A DNA stretch of 9,904 nucleotides from UBA9676 sp035532275 (GCA_035532275.1 DATKRG010000084.1:1-9904), one strand, 5' to 3'; numbered from the stretch's first letter, positions 1 to 6,186 are shown. Program-made: numbers and translations. The notes: generated by a model not told the origin, from the sequence alone.

Positions 1-387
1 GATGACGGGCTCATCGTGCCCGTCATCCGCGATGCCGACCGCAAGACACTCACCGAGATCGCCCGCGAAGCGCACGACCTCACCGCCAGGGCGCGGGCAC
101 GCACGCTCACCCCGGATGAACTCTCCGGCGGCACCTTCACCATCAGTAACCTCGGCATGTACGGCATCAGGCAGTTCACCGCGGTGATCAACCCGCCGCA
201 GGCAGCAATCCTCGCTGTCGGCGCAGCCGCCCGCCAGCCAATCGTGCGCGGTGACCAGATCACCGTCGGCACCACCATGACGCTGACCCTCTCCATCGAC
301 CACCGGGCCGCCGACGGCGCCACCGGCGCCGCCTTCCTCACCGACCTCAAGGAACTGATCGAGGAACCGCTGTGCATCGTGGTGTGA
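1..387 (+). CDS. 2-oxoacid dehydrogenase E2 acyltransferase, C-terminal part (partial)
   Basis: This is the end of the catalytic (CAT) domain of a dihydrolipoamide acyltransferase, the E2 core of a pyruvate or branched-chain 2-oxoacid dehydrogenase complex. It moves the acyl group from lipoyl-lysine to CoA. The frame is open from base 1, so the lipoyl and E1/E3-binding domains lie upstream of the window. Visible family signatures are the opening DDGLIVPVI, then GGTFTISNLGMYGI, then INPPQAAILAVG. The active-site motif DHRAADG sits at codons 100-106, with the catalytic His at 301-303 and the Asp at 313-315. The usual motif is DHRxxDGA, so the enzyme looks intact here. It ends in a TGA at 385-387. 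The substrate of the complex (pyruvate, branched-chain or acetoin) cannot be decided from this part. Confidence 0.93.
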   Translation, partial: DDGLIVPVIRDADRKTLTEIAREAHDLTARARARTLTPDELSGGTFTISNLGMYGIRQFTAVINPPQAAILAVGAAARQPIVRGDQITVGTTMTLTLSIDHRAADGATGAAFLTDLKELIEEPLCIVV

Positions 388-393
388 GAACTG

Positions 394-467
394 GCCGCTC
401 CTCGCAGCGGCGGCGGGCGCGCTCGGCCGGGCGAAGCGGCGGCCCCGGCCTCTGGGAATAAGCTTTT
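394..467 (+). terminator. GC-rich hairpins after the E2 gene, possible terminator
   Basis: Two inverted repeats follow the E2 stop. GCCGCT (394-399) pairs with AGCGGC (406-411) over a 6-base loop. GGCCGGG (425-431) pairs with CCCGGCC (444-450) over a 12-base loop. A short TTTT occurs at 464-467, but it lies 14 bases past the second stem, so this is not a canonical intrinsic terminator. The position between two same-strand genes with an independent promoter after it fits transcription termination. Function is inferred from structure only. Confidence 0.35.
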
Positions 468-515
468 ACACAATCTTTAATAGTAAAAATTAGTTAGACT
501 GGGTCAAAAGGAGGT
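461..515 (+). promoter_or_regulatory. AT-rich promoter patch and strong RBS of the hemerythrin gene
   Basis: The 461-509 segment is strongly AT-rich inside otherwise very GC-rich DNA. An actinobacterial-type -10 candidate TAGACT (495-500) lies just before GGGTCAAAAGGAGGT, whose AAAGGAGG (507-514) is a near-perfect Shine-Dalgarno 5 bases before the ATG at 520. No convincing -35 hexamer lies 16-18 bases upstream on this strand, so activator dependence or an alternative sigma factor is possible. The complementary strand also shows TTGACC (509-504), a 16-base gap and TACTAT, which would read towards the E2 gene. The GTTAGACT..GTCAAA core recurs at 2593-2608. Confidence 0.55.
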
Positions 516-519
516 CCAG

Positions 520-996
520 ATGACCGTTACTTATGACGGCACCACCGAGCAGACCAGGGAGATCGTGCATCATCACGCAGTGCTGCGCCGCGGCCTGGAA
601 CAGCGTGCTGGCGCGCTCTGCGCCGCGGTTGAGGCCGGCGCCGCGCATGCGCAAGCGCTGGCCGCGCTGCAGAAGTACCTGGCAAGCGACATCCTGCCCC
701 ACGCCGAGGCGGAGGAACGTACCCTCTACCCGGCCGCGGCCACGCAGGCCCGCGGGACCCGCCTAGTCCGAACCTTGACCGCCGAGCATCGCGAGCTCGC
801 TGGTCTCGTCGGCCGGCTCCAGCCCCCCACCGACGGCACTACGGCTGCCACCATCGCGGAATGGATCGCGACATTGTTCGCGGGCCATGTAGCCAAAGAA
901 AACGATCTTCTCCTGCCCGCGCTCACCGGTTCCGGTGCCGACCTCGCGGCCCTGCTCGCGGACATGCATCACCTGCCTACCGGGGCGCAGACCTGA
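520..996 (+). CDS. Hemerythrin-like (HHE) domain protein
   Basis: A 158-residue single-domain protein of the hemerythrin HHE family. These are cytoplasmic four-helix bundles that hold a non-haem di-iron centre and are used in actinobacteria for O2, NO or peroxide handling. The expected ligands are all present in order: HHH at 17-19, H61 and E65 in LPHAEAEERTLYP, H90 in LTAEHREL, and H123/E127 in GHVAKENDLLLP. There is no signal peptide and no membrane segment. The length is normal for a stand-alone HHE protein; no DUF2249 or other partner is fused. The ATG is fixed by an excellent AAAGGAGG box 5 bases upstream. The gene is probably monocistronic: it follows hairpins after the E2 gene and converges on the minus-strand regulator remnant 63 bases further on. 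The exact ligand and physiological role are not shown by the sequence. Confidence 0.9.
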   Translation: MTVTYDGTTEQTREIVHHHAVLRRGLEQRAGALCAAVEAGAAHAQALAALQKYLASDILPHAEAEERTLYPAAATQARGTRLVRTLTAEHRELAGLVGRLQPPTDGTTAATIAEWIATLFAGHVAKENDLLLPALTGSGADLAALLADMHHLPTGAQT

Positions 997-1059
997 CCGG
1001 CACGCCGTGGGCCGAGCCACCGCACGGGGTCGCCCGGGTGCTGGCAATTCCGCGTCCGG

Positions 1060-1512
1060 TCAGCTATCAACCTCCGTCTGCGGAAGGCTGGTGAGGGTCG
1101 GCCCGTCGCGGGCTGTCAGGTGGGCGATGCACAGGCTGGGCTCTACGAACGGCTCTAGCCGCTGCGCGGTGAGCGGTGCCCGCATCTGGGCAAGCGCGCC
1201 CCGGATCAGCCCGAGATGCAGCGAGCACACGACGTCCTGGTGCTGCTGTGCCACCTCCCGGAACGGGCACTGGTGCAGGCACAGCCGGTATTGCCTGCCG
1301 TCGGCGTCGGCCATGGCCTGGGGAGCGAAGCCGAGTTCCGCCATGATCTCGGTGAGCCTCGCGATGGCCTCGCCGGCGCCCGGCTGCTGGTAGGGGGGTG
1401 ACTGGCCGGTGAGGTAGGCGCCCCATTCGCGCCCAGCCTCCTCAGCGGCCTTGCGCGGCTCTGGCATGGTGCCGGCGATGAGGCTGGTAAGTATCTCGGC
1501 GAATGGCCTGAG
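1060..1512 (-). pseudogene. Headless SufR/ArsR-like regulator: cysteine-rich C-terminal domain only
   Basis: The longest ATG-initiated frame (1467-1060, 135 aa) matches the effector half of actinobacterial winged-helix regulators related to SufR: EAAGREWGAYL, then ELGFAPQ, then CLHQCPFREVAQQH, VVCSLHLGLIRGAL and LEPFVEPSLCIAHL. Four cysteines (C63, C67, C81, C113) could bind an Fe-S cluster or metal; the 13-residue gap between C67 and C81 recalls SufR spacing. Family members are usually above 200 residues with an N-terminal winged helix, which is absent here. Coding character continues 15 codons upstream of the ATG (reading PFAEILTSLIAG) until it meets, in the same frame, the stop codon of the DsbA-like gene. 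No ribosome-binding site precedes the ATG. I therefore read this as the surviving tail of a regulator whose DNA-binding half was deleted, although a short sensor protein cannot be excluded. Confidence 0.72.
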
Positions 1513-2295
1513 TCAAGCCAGCCGGGCAGCCTGGCGGGGCTGCCGGTCCTGATGGCCGGGCTTGCGGTCCTGGCCCAGTTCCTCCACCGGACGCGTGGGC
1601 GGGCCCGCTGCTGCGCCGGCATGCCCGGCCAGCCTGGCGAGATAGCGCAGTGCGTCAGCCCCGGACCGCAAGATGCCGTCCGGGCCGATGACCGCGGGGA
1701 TCATCTGGGCGGGCAGCGCCAGCCAGCCGTCCCGCCACTGGCGTATCCGCCGCCAGCCGGCTGTGGTGAGCGGGCCGCCGTCCGGGGTGATCGTGCCACC
1801 GGACCGGCGCACCATGCGGGCCAGGTCGGGGTCCCGGTTCAGCACGCTGGGAATGTCTGGGCTCGCCAGCCGGTCACCGGTGTCGTCCGCCGGCCACATC
1901 AGGCCGGTCACCAGGCGGCGCACCGTGTACGCGCTGCTGATGTGCCGCCCTTCGGCCCAGATCGCGCGGAACAGGCGGCGCCGCAGCTCATCGGCCACAC
2001 CGTCGGTAACCGCCTCGGCGTAGGCGGCCACCGCAGCGCCGGTGTTGCTGACCAGCGGCGGCGGTACTTGCGGTGCGTGCTCCCCGGGCAGGGCCAGTGC
2101 CGCGACCTCGGCCAGTTCGCCCTCCCAGGCGGCACGGTCAGCCTCTGAGCGGGTCCCGGTGACAGCCAGCCCGTGGTCATGCTCGACCGCCCGCCACTCG
2201 GCCTGCACCGTCCCAGCACGGGCCAGCCGGCCGGCCCGCTGGCTGGCCAGGTAGGAGTAGGGGCAATTGAAATCCCCGTAAATGATCAGCCTCAT
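1513..2295 (-). CDS. DsbA-family thioredoxin-fold protein with CPYS motif
   Basis: A 260-residue protein of the DsbA/FrnE/2-hydroxychromene-2-carboxylate isomerase superfamily. It opens with MRLIIYGDFN followed by CPYSYLAS, which is strand one of the thioredoxin fold with the active-site motif at residues 11-14. A helical insertion domain follows, then the QMIPAVIGPDG segment that supplies the cis-proline, and YLARLAG closes the fold. The motif is CPxS, and C11 is the only cysteine in the protein, so it cannot act as a dithiol oxidase. A glutathione/mycothiol-type isomerase, monothiol or transferase role is more likely. There is no signal peptide, so it is cytoplasmic. The ATG at 2295 is preferred over the upstream TTG at 2310 because GGGAGGGG stands just before it. 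The last 25 or so residues are polar, basic and low-complexity, and may be read-through of a deletion junction with the regulator tail that follows. Confidence 0.85.
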   Translation of the reverse strand: MRLIIYGDFNCPYSYLASQRAGRLARAGTVQAEWRAVEHDHGLAVTGTRSEADRAAWEGELAEVAALALPGEHAPQVPPPLVSNTGAAVAAYAEAVTDGVADELRRRLFRAIWAEGRHISSAYTVRRLVTGLMWPADDTGDRLASPDIPSVLNRDPDLARMVRRSGGTITPDGGPLTTAGWRRIRQWRDGWLALPAQMIPAVIGPDGILRSGADALRYLARLAGHAGAAAGPPTRPVEELGQDRKPGHQDRQPRQAARLA

Positions 2296-2372
2296 CGTCC
2301 CCTCCCGCAATATCCGGACGACCCGCCCGGGCCGGCCAGCACCGGGATGCTTTCCCGACGGCCCGGCTCACC

Positions 2373-2530
2373 TTTGCGGGGGAAGCCCGGCGACGAACGG
2401 TGTGTCGGTGCCCACCACGCCCAGCTTCGCGGCACCCCCGGGTGAGCCGAGTGGCTCATCGTGGCCAGGGAGAGGCTCGGCGAAGAACCGCAGGTTCTCC
2501 CCGGCGATGCCACCTGAAGCGTGTCACTCG
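2373..2530 (-). pseudogene. Coding-like remnant upstream of the DsbA-like gene, family unknown
   Basis: In one minus-strand frame this stretch reads like the end of a protein: HASGGIAGENLRFFAEP, then GGAAKLGVVGTDTPFVAG, ending PPQR and a TGA at 2375-2373. Codon use is GC-rich at third positions, as in the real genes nearby. The frame is blocked by a TGA at 2531-2533, before which it again looks coding (FPAGGTALGE). No start codon with a ribosome-binding site precedes it. It ends 77 bases before the DsbA-like ATG. I do not recognise the family. It could be the decayed end of a gene once transcribed from the promoter at 2580-2607, or a chance open stretch in GC-rich DNA. Confidence 0.3.
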
Positions 2531-2562
2531 CCCAGGGCTGTGCCCCCAGCAGGAAAACCATC

Positions 2563-2635
2563 TATCGTGGCACGATATGAGTTTATTACTATGTTAGGCT
2601 ATGTCAAATTAGGGGAAGAATATCGTGTCACAACA
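2563..2635 (-). promoter_or_regulatory. Minus-strand promoter flanked by two palindromic operators
   Basis: On the minus strand a good housekeeping-type promoter is visible: TTGACA (2607-2602), a 16-base spacer, and TAAACT (2585-2580), which predicts a transcription start near 2573. A perfect 7-base inverted repeat around one central base, TATCGTG-G-CACGATA, occupies 2563-2577 and so covers the start point. A second copy, TATCGTG-T-CACAACA (2621-2635, 12 of 15 bases equal), lies just upstream of the -35 box. This is the geometry of a repressor that binds both sides of a promoter. The first gene downstream is the DsbA-like gene, with about 278 bases of leader/remnant between. The cognate repressor is unknown; the adjacent headless regulator is one candidate for its former owner. 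Confidence 0.6.
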
Positions 2636-2666
2636 TATGTATGACGGCTGGAGTTGTGAGGTGTGA
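2595..2666 (+). other. Possible 13-codon ORF with its own promoter-like block and RBS
   Basis: Reading rightwards from the same AT-rich island, TAGGCT (2595-2600, a -10 candidate) is followed by TGTCAAATTAGGGGAAG and a GTG at 2625. That GTG opens VSQHMYDGWSCEV and stops at TGA 2664-2666. The spacing of AGGGGA to GTG is about 8 bases, suitable for initiation. The order of -10 candidate, GTCAAA, purine-rich RBS and start codon is the same as in front of the hemerythrin gene. It could be a leader peptide, the surviving start of a deleted gene, or coincidence. Codon composition is too short to judge. Confidence 0.25.
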
Positions 2667-2675
2667 GGACGGGAA

Positions 2676-2691
2676 GCCGGTGATCACCGGC
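2676..2691. repeat. Perfect 16-base GATC-centred palindrome
   Basis: GCCGGTGATCACCGGC is fully palindromic. An outer GGAC (2667-2670)/GTCC (2697-2700) pair could extend it around an internal loop. As RNA it would form a 6-base stem with a GATC tetraloop. It follows a tandem TGTGAGG-TGTGAGG (2655-2668). It may be an operator for a GntR/TetR-type dimer, or a hairpin that ends transcripts started at 2595. No T-run follows. It lies about 120 bases upstream of the cupin gene. Confidence 0.4.
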
Positions 2692-2809
2692 CTCACGTCC
2701 CCGCGGAAGGTCAGCTGAGCCCCATGAGCGGAATGACCCCAGGCGGCGCGGGCGGTTTCTCCCCGGACTGGGGTTACGGCCTCCCGGCAGATTGGACACG
2801 TCGCAGGAC

Positions 2810-3142
2810 ATGCAAAAGTTCTCCCTGGAAGCCCTGGGCCGTGAGTTGCTGGACCGGGCCGCCGCCGCCGGCGGAGGTCACACCGCGGATACCGTCGTCG
2901 GTGGCCATGAGCGGGTACTGCGCCAGACAGTTATTGCCATGCTCAAAGGCGCCGTCCTCGCCGAGCACGAAAACCCGGGCGAGGCGACCGTGTACGTCTT
3001 GCGCGGACGAGTCCGGTTGTCGGCGGGCGAGGTGTCCTGGGAGGGGCGGCCCGGTGACCTGCTTGTCGTACCTGACGCGCGGCACAGCCTCGAGGCTCTG
3101 GAGGCCTCGGCTGTGTTGCTGACGGTCGCCAGGTTGTCGTGA
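2810..3142 (+). CDS. Small single-domain cupin protein
   Basis: A small cupin of 110 residues, in which a single double-stranded beta-helix forms most of the chain. After a helical N-terminus (SLEALGRELLDRA) come GGHERVLRQTVIAML, then LAEHENPGEATVYVLRGRV (cupin motif 1, with His and Glu metal-ligand candidates) and SWEGRPGDLLVVPDARHSL (motif 2, with its His). ALEASAVLLTVA closes the barrel. Proteins of this kind in actinomycetes sit beside redox and hypoxia-response genes; their biochemical role is undefined. There is no signal peptide. The start is uncertain: ATG at 2810 matches the usual MQK-type start of relatives as I remember them, while the in-frame TTG at 2792 would add six residues. 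Neither has a convincing ribosome-binding site. The gene may depend on the palindrome-rich region upstream for regulation. Confidence 0.85.
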   Translation: MQKFSLEALGRELLDRAAAAGGGHTADTVVGGHERVLRQTVIAMLKGAVLAEHENPGEATVYVLRGRVRLSAGEVSWEGRPGDLLVVPDARHSLEALEASAVLLTVARLS

Positions 3143-3226
3143 CCGCGTCATGCGACTACGTCACACCTGCGCACATGCGCTCACCGCCTGTTCCCGCACA
3201 GGGCCGGCAGCCGCCGGTCATTAGGA

Positions 3227-3240
3227 GCCCCGTACGGGGC
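3227..3240. repeat. 14-base palindrome downstream of the cupin gene
   Basis: GCCCCGTACGGGGC is a perfect palindrome 85 bases after the cupin stop. It could form a GC-rich hairpin (5-6 pairs) and serve as a T-less actinobacterial terminator, or bind a dimeric regulator. There is no T-tract after it. The surrounding 3143-3373 interval shows no convincing gene; its open frames lack family signatures and ribosome-binding sites. Confidence 0.35.
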
Positions 3241-3302
3241 GACGGGCCGGTCCGCGCTCCGGCCGCTGGCGTCCCGTGCGGCAGCGTGACGGCCCGCTGG
3301 GG

Positions 3303-3322
3303 CCGCGGTGAACTGACCGCGG
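3303..3322 (+). terminator. Hairpin between cupin and DUF488 genes
   Basis: CCGCGGT (3303-3309) pairs perfectly with ACCGCGG (3316-3322) over the 6-base loop GAACTG. The stem is strong, but what follows is GGGCGGGCGTTGTG rather than a T-run. It lies 51 bases before the DUF488 start codon. It could therefore be a terminator for the cupin transcript, an operator, or a 5' leader structure of the DUF488 mRNA. Confidence 0.35.
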
Positions 3323-3373
3323 GGCGGGCGTTGTGAGCCTGTCGAGTGGACCTTCAGTGTGAGGAGGCCAGTG

Positions 3374-3733
3374 ATGGCGGAGGCGAAGATACAGGTGCGC
3401 CGGGTTTATGAGGAGCCTGCGCGTGGCGACGGTACCAGGGTGCTGGTCGACCGGATCTGGCCGCGAGGCCTGACCAAGGCCAGGGCCGCCCTCGACGAGT
3501 GGTGCAAAGAGGTCGCGCCGTCAACGCAGCTGCGCAAGTGGTATAGCCACGACCCGGAACGCTTCGAAGAATTCGGCTGCCGCTACCAGGCGGAGCTGAA
3601 AGACCCTGACAGGGCAAAGGCGCTGGCGCACCTGCGCGAACTCGCGAAAGGCCGGCCGCTGACGCTGCTCACCGCGACCAAGCAGCCCGAGATCAGCGAG
3701 GCGGCCGTGCTCGCTGAGCTGCTCCGGGGCTGA
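3374..3733 (+). CDS. DUF488 family protein
   Basis: A 119-residue protein that matches the short DUF488 (YeaO-like) family along its whole length: IQVRRVYEEPARGDGTRVLVDRIWPRGL at the start, then DEWCKEVAPSTQLRKWYSHDPERFEEF, then a YQAEL helix and LTLLTATKQPE near the end. The RIWPRG and LRKWYSHDPERF segments are the family hallmarks. The function of the family is not established. It is cytoplasmic, with no signal or membrane segment. ATG 3374 is chosen over GTG 3359 because GAGGAGG (3361-3367) lies 6 bases before it. Near the end the family often has histidines (NHA/HSHA-like) where this protein has EISEAAVL. It converges on the GH65 gene with a shared hairpin between the two. Confidence 0.92.
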   Translation: MAEAKIQVRRVYEEPARGDGTRVLVDRIWPRGLTKARAALDEWCKEVAPSTQLRKWYSHDPERFEEFGCRYQAELKDPDRAKALAHLRELAKGRPLTLLTATKQPEISEAAVLAELLRG

Positions 3734-3746
3734 CCAAGCCTCAGCT

Positions 3747-3763
3747 GGGCAGTCATGCTGCCC
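3747..3763. terminator. Hairpin between converging DUF488 and GH65 genes
   Basis: GGGCAG (3747-3752) pairs with CTGCCC (3758-3763) over the 5-base loop TCATG, placed 13 bases after the DUF488 stop and 35 bases beyond the GH65 stop. The location between two converging genes fits a bidirectional terminator. No T-tract is present on either strand, as is common in high-GC actinobacteria. Confidence 0.45.
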
Positions 3764-3798
3764 GGCCGGGACCGGCTGGGCAGCTGTTGGGGTTCGGC

Positions 3799-6186
3799 TC
3801 ACTCGGATCCGCCGAGTAGGTTGCTGGTGGCTTCCATGGGGACACGCCGGGCTGGTTCACGTCCTGGTGGTTGCGTCGGCGCCGGGAGCGCCGCCGGTGC
3901 TGCGGGGATCGGGCGCACGAGCGGGTGGTTGAGCGACGCCGTGACCGGTTTCCCATGGTGGATGATGCGCATCGGCTCACCGTCGAGCAGGGTGTACGTG
4001 GCGGTCGCTGCCCTCACGTCTACAGCCAACTCTCGGTGCCGCAGGGAGATCTTGAACGCGAGCCTGGTCAGCGCCCCGGGGAGCCGGGGGGCGAAGCTCA
4101 GGGTGCCATCTCGGTCCCGCATGCCGGCCAGGCCAGCGACCAGCGCGATCCAGCTGCCGGCCAGTGCCGCCACGTGCAGGCCGTCGCCGGTGTTGTGTTC
4201 CAGGTCGTCGAGGTCCATGAGAGCTGCCTCGGCGAGGTAGTCATACGCCAGCTGCAGGTGGCCGGTCTCGGCGGCGATCACCGCCTGTGTGCAGGCAGAT
4301 AGCGAGGAGTCCCGGACCGTGAGCCGTTCGTAGTAGGCGAAGTTGCGGGCCTTCTGTTCGGCGGTGAACACGTCGCCGCGGCGGTGCATCGCGAGCACCA
4401 GGTCGGCTTGCTTGACGACCTGCTTGCGGTACAGATCGAAATAGGGGAAGTGCAGCAGCAGGGGGTACTGCTCCGCAGTGGTGGCGGCGAAGTCCCAGAC
4501 CTGGTGGGCGGTGAAGCCCTCGGCTTGCGGGTGGATCCCGAGCGTGTCGTCGTAGGGGACGCACATCGTCTCGGCAGCGTCACGCCAGCGGGCCGTCTCC
4601 TCCTCGTCGATCCCGAGCTCACGGGCGCGGCCGGGGTGGCGGCTGGCGGCGTCGGCGGCGGCGCGCAGGTTCTGCTGGGCCATCAGGTTGGTGTAGATGT
4701 TGTTGTCAGCGATGGCGCTGTACTCATCCGGGCCTGTGACCCCGTCGATGCGGAAGCGGCCCTGGGTGTCGTGGTGGCCGAGGGAGCACCACAGCCGCGC
4801 CGTTCCGGCCAGGAGCTCCAGGCCGACGGCACGTTCGAAGGCCTCATCGCCGGTGGCGCCGAGGTAGCGGATGACCGCGTCGGCGATTTCGGCGTTGATG
4901 TGGAATGCGGCCATGCCCGCCGGCCAGTAGCCGGAGCAGCCCTCGCCGTGGATGGTCCGCCACGGGAACGCTGCGCCGCGCAGCCCGAGCCGGGCGGCGC
5001 GCTCGGCGGCCAGCGGCAGCGTGGAGTGCCGCCAGCGCAGGGCGTGGGCGACGGCGTCCGGTGCGACGTAGGTAAGAACAGGCAGCACGTACGCTTCGGT
5101 GTCCCAGAAGCAGTGCCCGTCGTAGCCGGGCCCGGTCAGGCCCTTGGCGGCGATCGCCCGGCCCTCGGCCCGGGCGCCGGCCTGCAACACGTGGAACAGC
5201 GCGAACCGCACCGCTTGCTGTATCTCGGCGTCCCCGTCGAGCTGCACGTCGGCCCGGTCCCAGAACGCGTCCAGGTAGGCTCGCTGCTCGGCGATCAGGC
5301 TGTCCCAGCCGGCCTGCCTGGCTCCGGCGAGCGCCGCGTCGGCCTGATCGCGGACCGCGGGCAGCGACCGGGATCCCGACCAGCCGTAGGCGACGAACTT
5401 GACCAGCCGCAGCCGCTGCCCCGGCTCGAGCGCCGCCGTTACCGTTACCCGGGCCAGATGGGGAAAGCTTTCGGCCTGCACGCTGGTGGCGGCCGGCCCG
5501 TCGATGACGTGGTCCATCACCGCTGCGATGAGCAGGCCGCTGTGCCGCGTGGAGTGCACCAGCCCGGCGCGGGCGCCCTTCGCTGCATCCGCTTCCTCCA
5601 CCAAGGGCGCCTGGAGCACAGCCGCGGCCCGGGGGTCACCGCCGGGGGCGGGCAGCTGCTCGTTCGCTACCAGCTCGGACTGCAGCACCACCCGCACCGG
5701 GCCGTCGAGGGGCTCAACGTCATAGCAGATCGCCGCGATCGACCGCTGCACAAACGACACCAGCCGGGTCGAGGACACCCGGACCGCCCGGCCCGCCGGG
5801 GAGGCCCACTCGGCAGTCCGGTGCAGCACACCCGCGCGGAGATCCAGGCACCGCTCATGCACCCGAAGCTCGCCGTAGCGGACGTCGAACGGCTCGTCAT
5901 CGACGAGGAGGCGGATCAGTTTGCCATTGGTCACGTTGATCACCGTCTGCCCGGACTCCGGGTAGCCGTAGCCGGCCTCCGCGTACGGCAGCGGCCGCAG
6001 CTCGTAGACGCCGTTGAGATAGGAACCTGGCAGGCCGTGCGGCTCGCCCTCATCCAGGTTTCCGTGCCAGCCGATGTGCCCGTTGGCCAGCGCGAAGACC
6101 GACTCGGCCGGCGCCAGCACCGCCAGTTCCAGATCGGTCGCCCGCAGGCACCACGGCTCGACCGTGAACGCCGGATGGCCGATCAC
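3799..6186 (-). CDS. Glycoside hydrolase family 65 disaccharide phosphorylase (trehalose/maltose/kojibiose type)
   Basis: A 795-residue GH65 enzyme, full length for the family. GH65 phosphorylases invert the anomeric centre: an alpha-glucoside plus phosphate gives beta-glucose 1-phosphate. The N-terminal beta-sandwich spans about residues 10-270 (FALANGHIGWHGNLDEG, GSYLNGVYE). The (alpha/alpha)6 barrel spans about 325-690, with HCFWDTEAYVLPVLTY (358-373), FPWRTIHGEGC and the catalytic Glu488 in GPDEYS (485-490). HNTGDGLH (664-671) corresponds to the phosphate-binding loop. A small C-terminal beta domain and a Pro-rich tail (about 758-780) follow. No signal peptide is seen, so it acts in the cytoplasm. 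The GTG start overlaps the stop of the upstream mutase remnant (GTGA), indicating translational coupling. The glucosyl acceptor cannot be assigned from motifs, so trehalose, maltose, kojibiose or nigerose all remain possible. Confidence 0.92.
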   Translation of the reverse strand: MIGHPAFTVEPWCLRATDLELAVLAPAESVFALANGHIGWHGNLDEGEPHGLPGSYLNGVYELRPLPYAEAGYGYPESGQTVINVTNGKLIRLLVDDEPFDVRYGELRVHERCLDLRAGVLHRTAEWASPAGRAVRVSSTRLVSFVQRSIAAICYDVEPLDGPVRVVLQSELVANEQLPAPGGDPRAAAVLQAPLVEEADAAKGARAGLVHSTRHSGLLIAAVMDHVIDGPAATSVQAESFPHLARVTVTAALEPGQRLRLVKFVAYGWSGSRSLPAVRDQADAALAGARQAGWDSLIAEQRAYLDAFWDRADVQLDGDAEIQQAVRFALFHVLQAGARAEGRAIAAKGLTGPGYDGHCFWDTEAYVLPVLTYVAPDAVAHALRWRHSTLPLAAERAARLGLRGAAFPWRTIHGEGCSGYWPAGMAAFHINAEIADAVIRYLGATGDEAFERAVGLELLAGTARLWCSLGHHDTQGRFRIDGVTGPDEYSAIADNNIYTNLMAQQNLRAAADAASRHPGRARELGIDEEETARWRDAAETMCVPYDDTLGIHPQAEGFTAHQVWDFAATTAEQYPLLLHFPYFDLYRKQVVKQADLVLAMHRRGDVFTAEQKARNFAYYERLTVRDSSLSACTQAVIAAETGHLQLAYDYLAEAALMDLDDLEHNTGDGLHVAALAGSWIALVAGLAGMRDRDGTLSFAPRLPGALTRLAFKISLRHRELAVDVRAATATYTLLDGEPMRIIHHGKPVTASLNHPLVRPIPAAPAALPAPTQPPGREPARRVPMEATSNLLGGSE

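Noticed and set aside
2621..2632. The GTGTCAC/ATCGTG sequences as a CRP/FNR site.
   Set aside because: CRP/FNR sites need TGTGA-N6-TCACA or TTGAT-N4-ATCAA. The spacing here is one base, which fits another dimeric repressor better.
2282..2644. A 120-codon plus-strand frame across the intergenic region.
   Set aside because: It crosses the operators and the AT-rich promoter, has no RBS, and its sequence is the reverse of the more protein-like minus-strand remnant.
3139..3336. A 65-codon plus-strand frame between the cupin and DUF488 genes, starting at the cupin stop.
   Set aside because: Its composition is Pro/Arg/Gly-rich without motifs, it contains two palindromes, and it has no RBS of its own.
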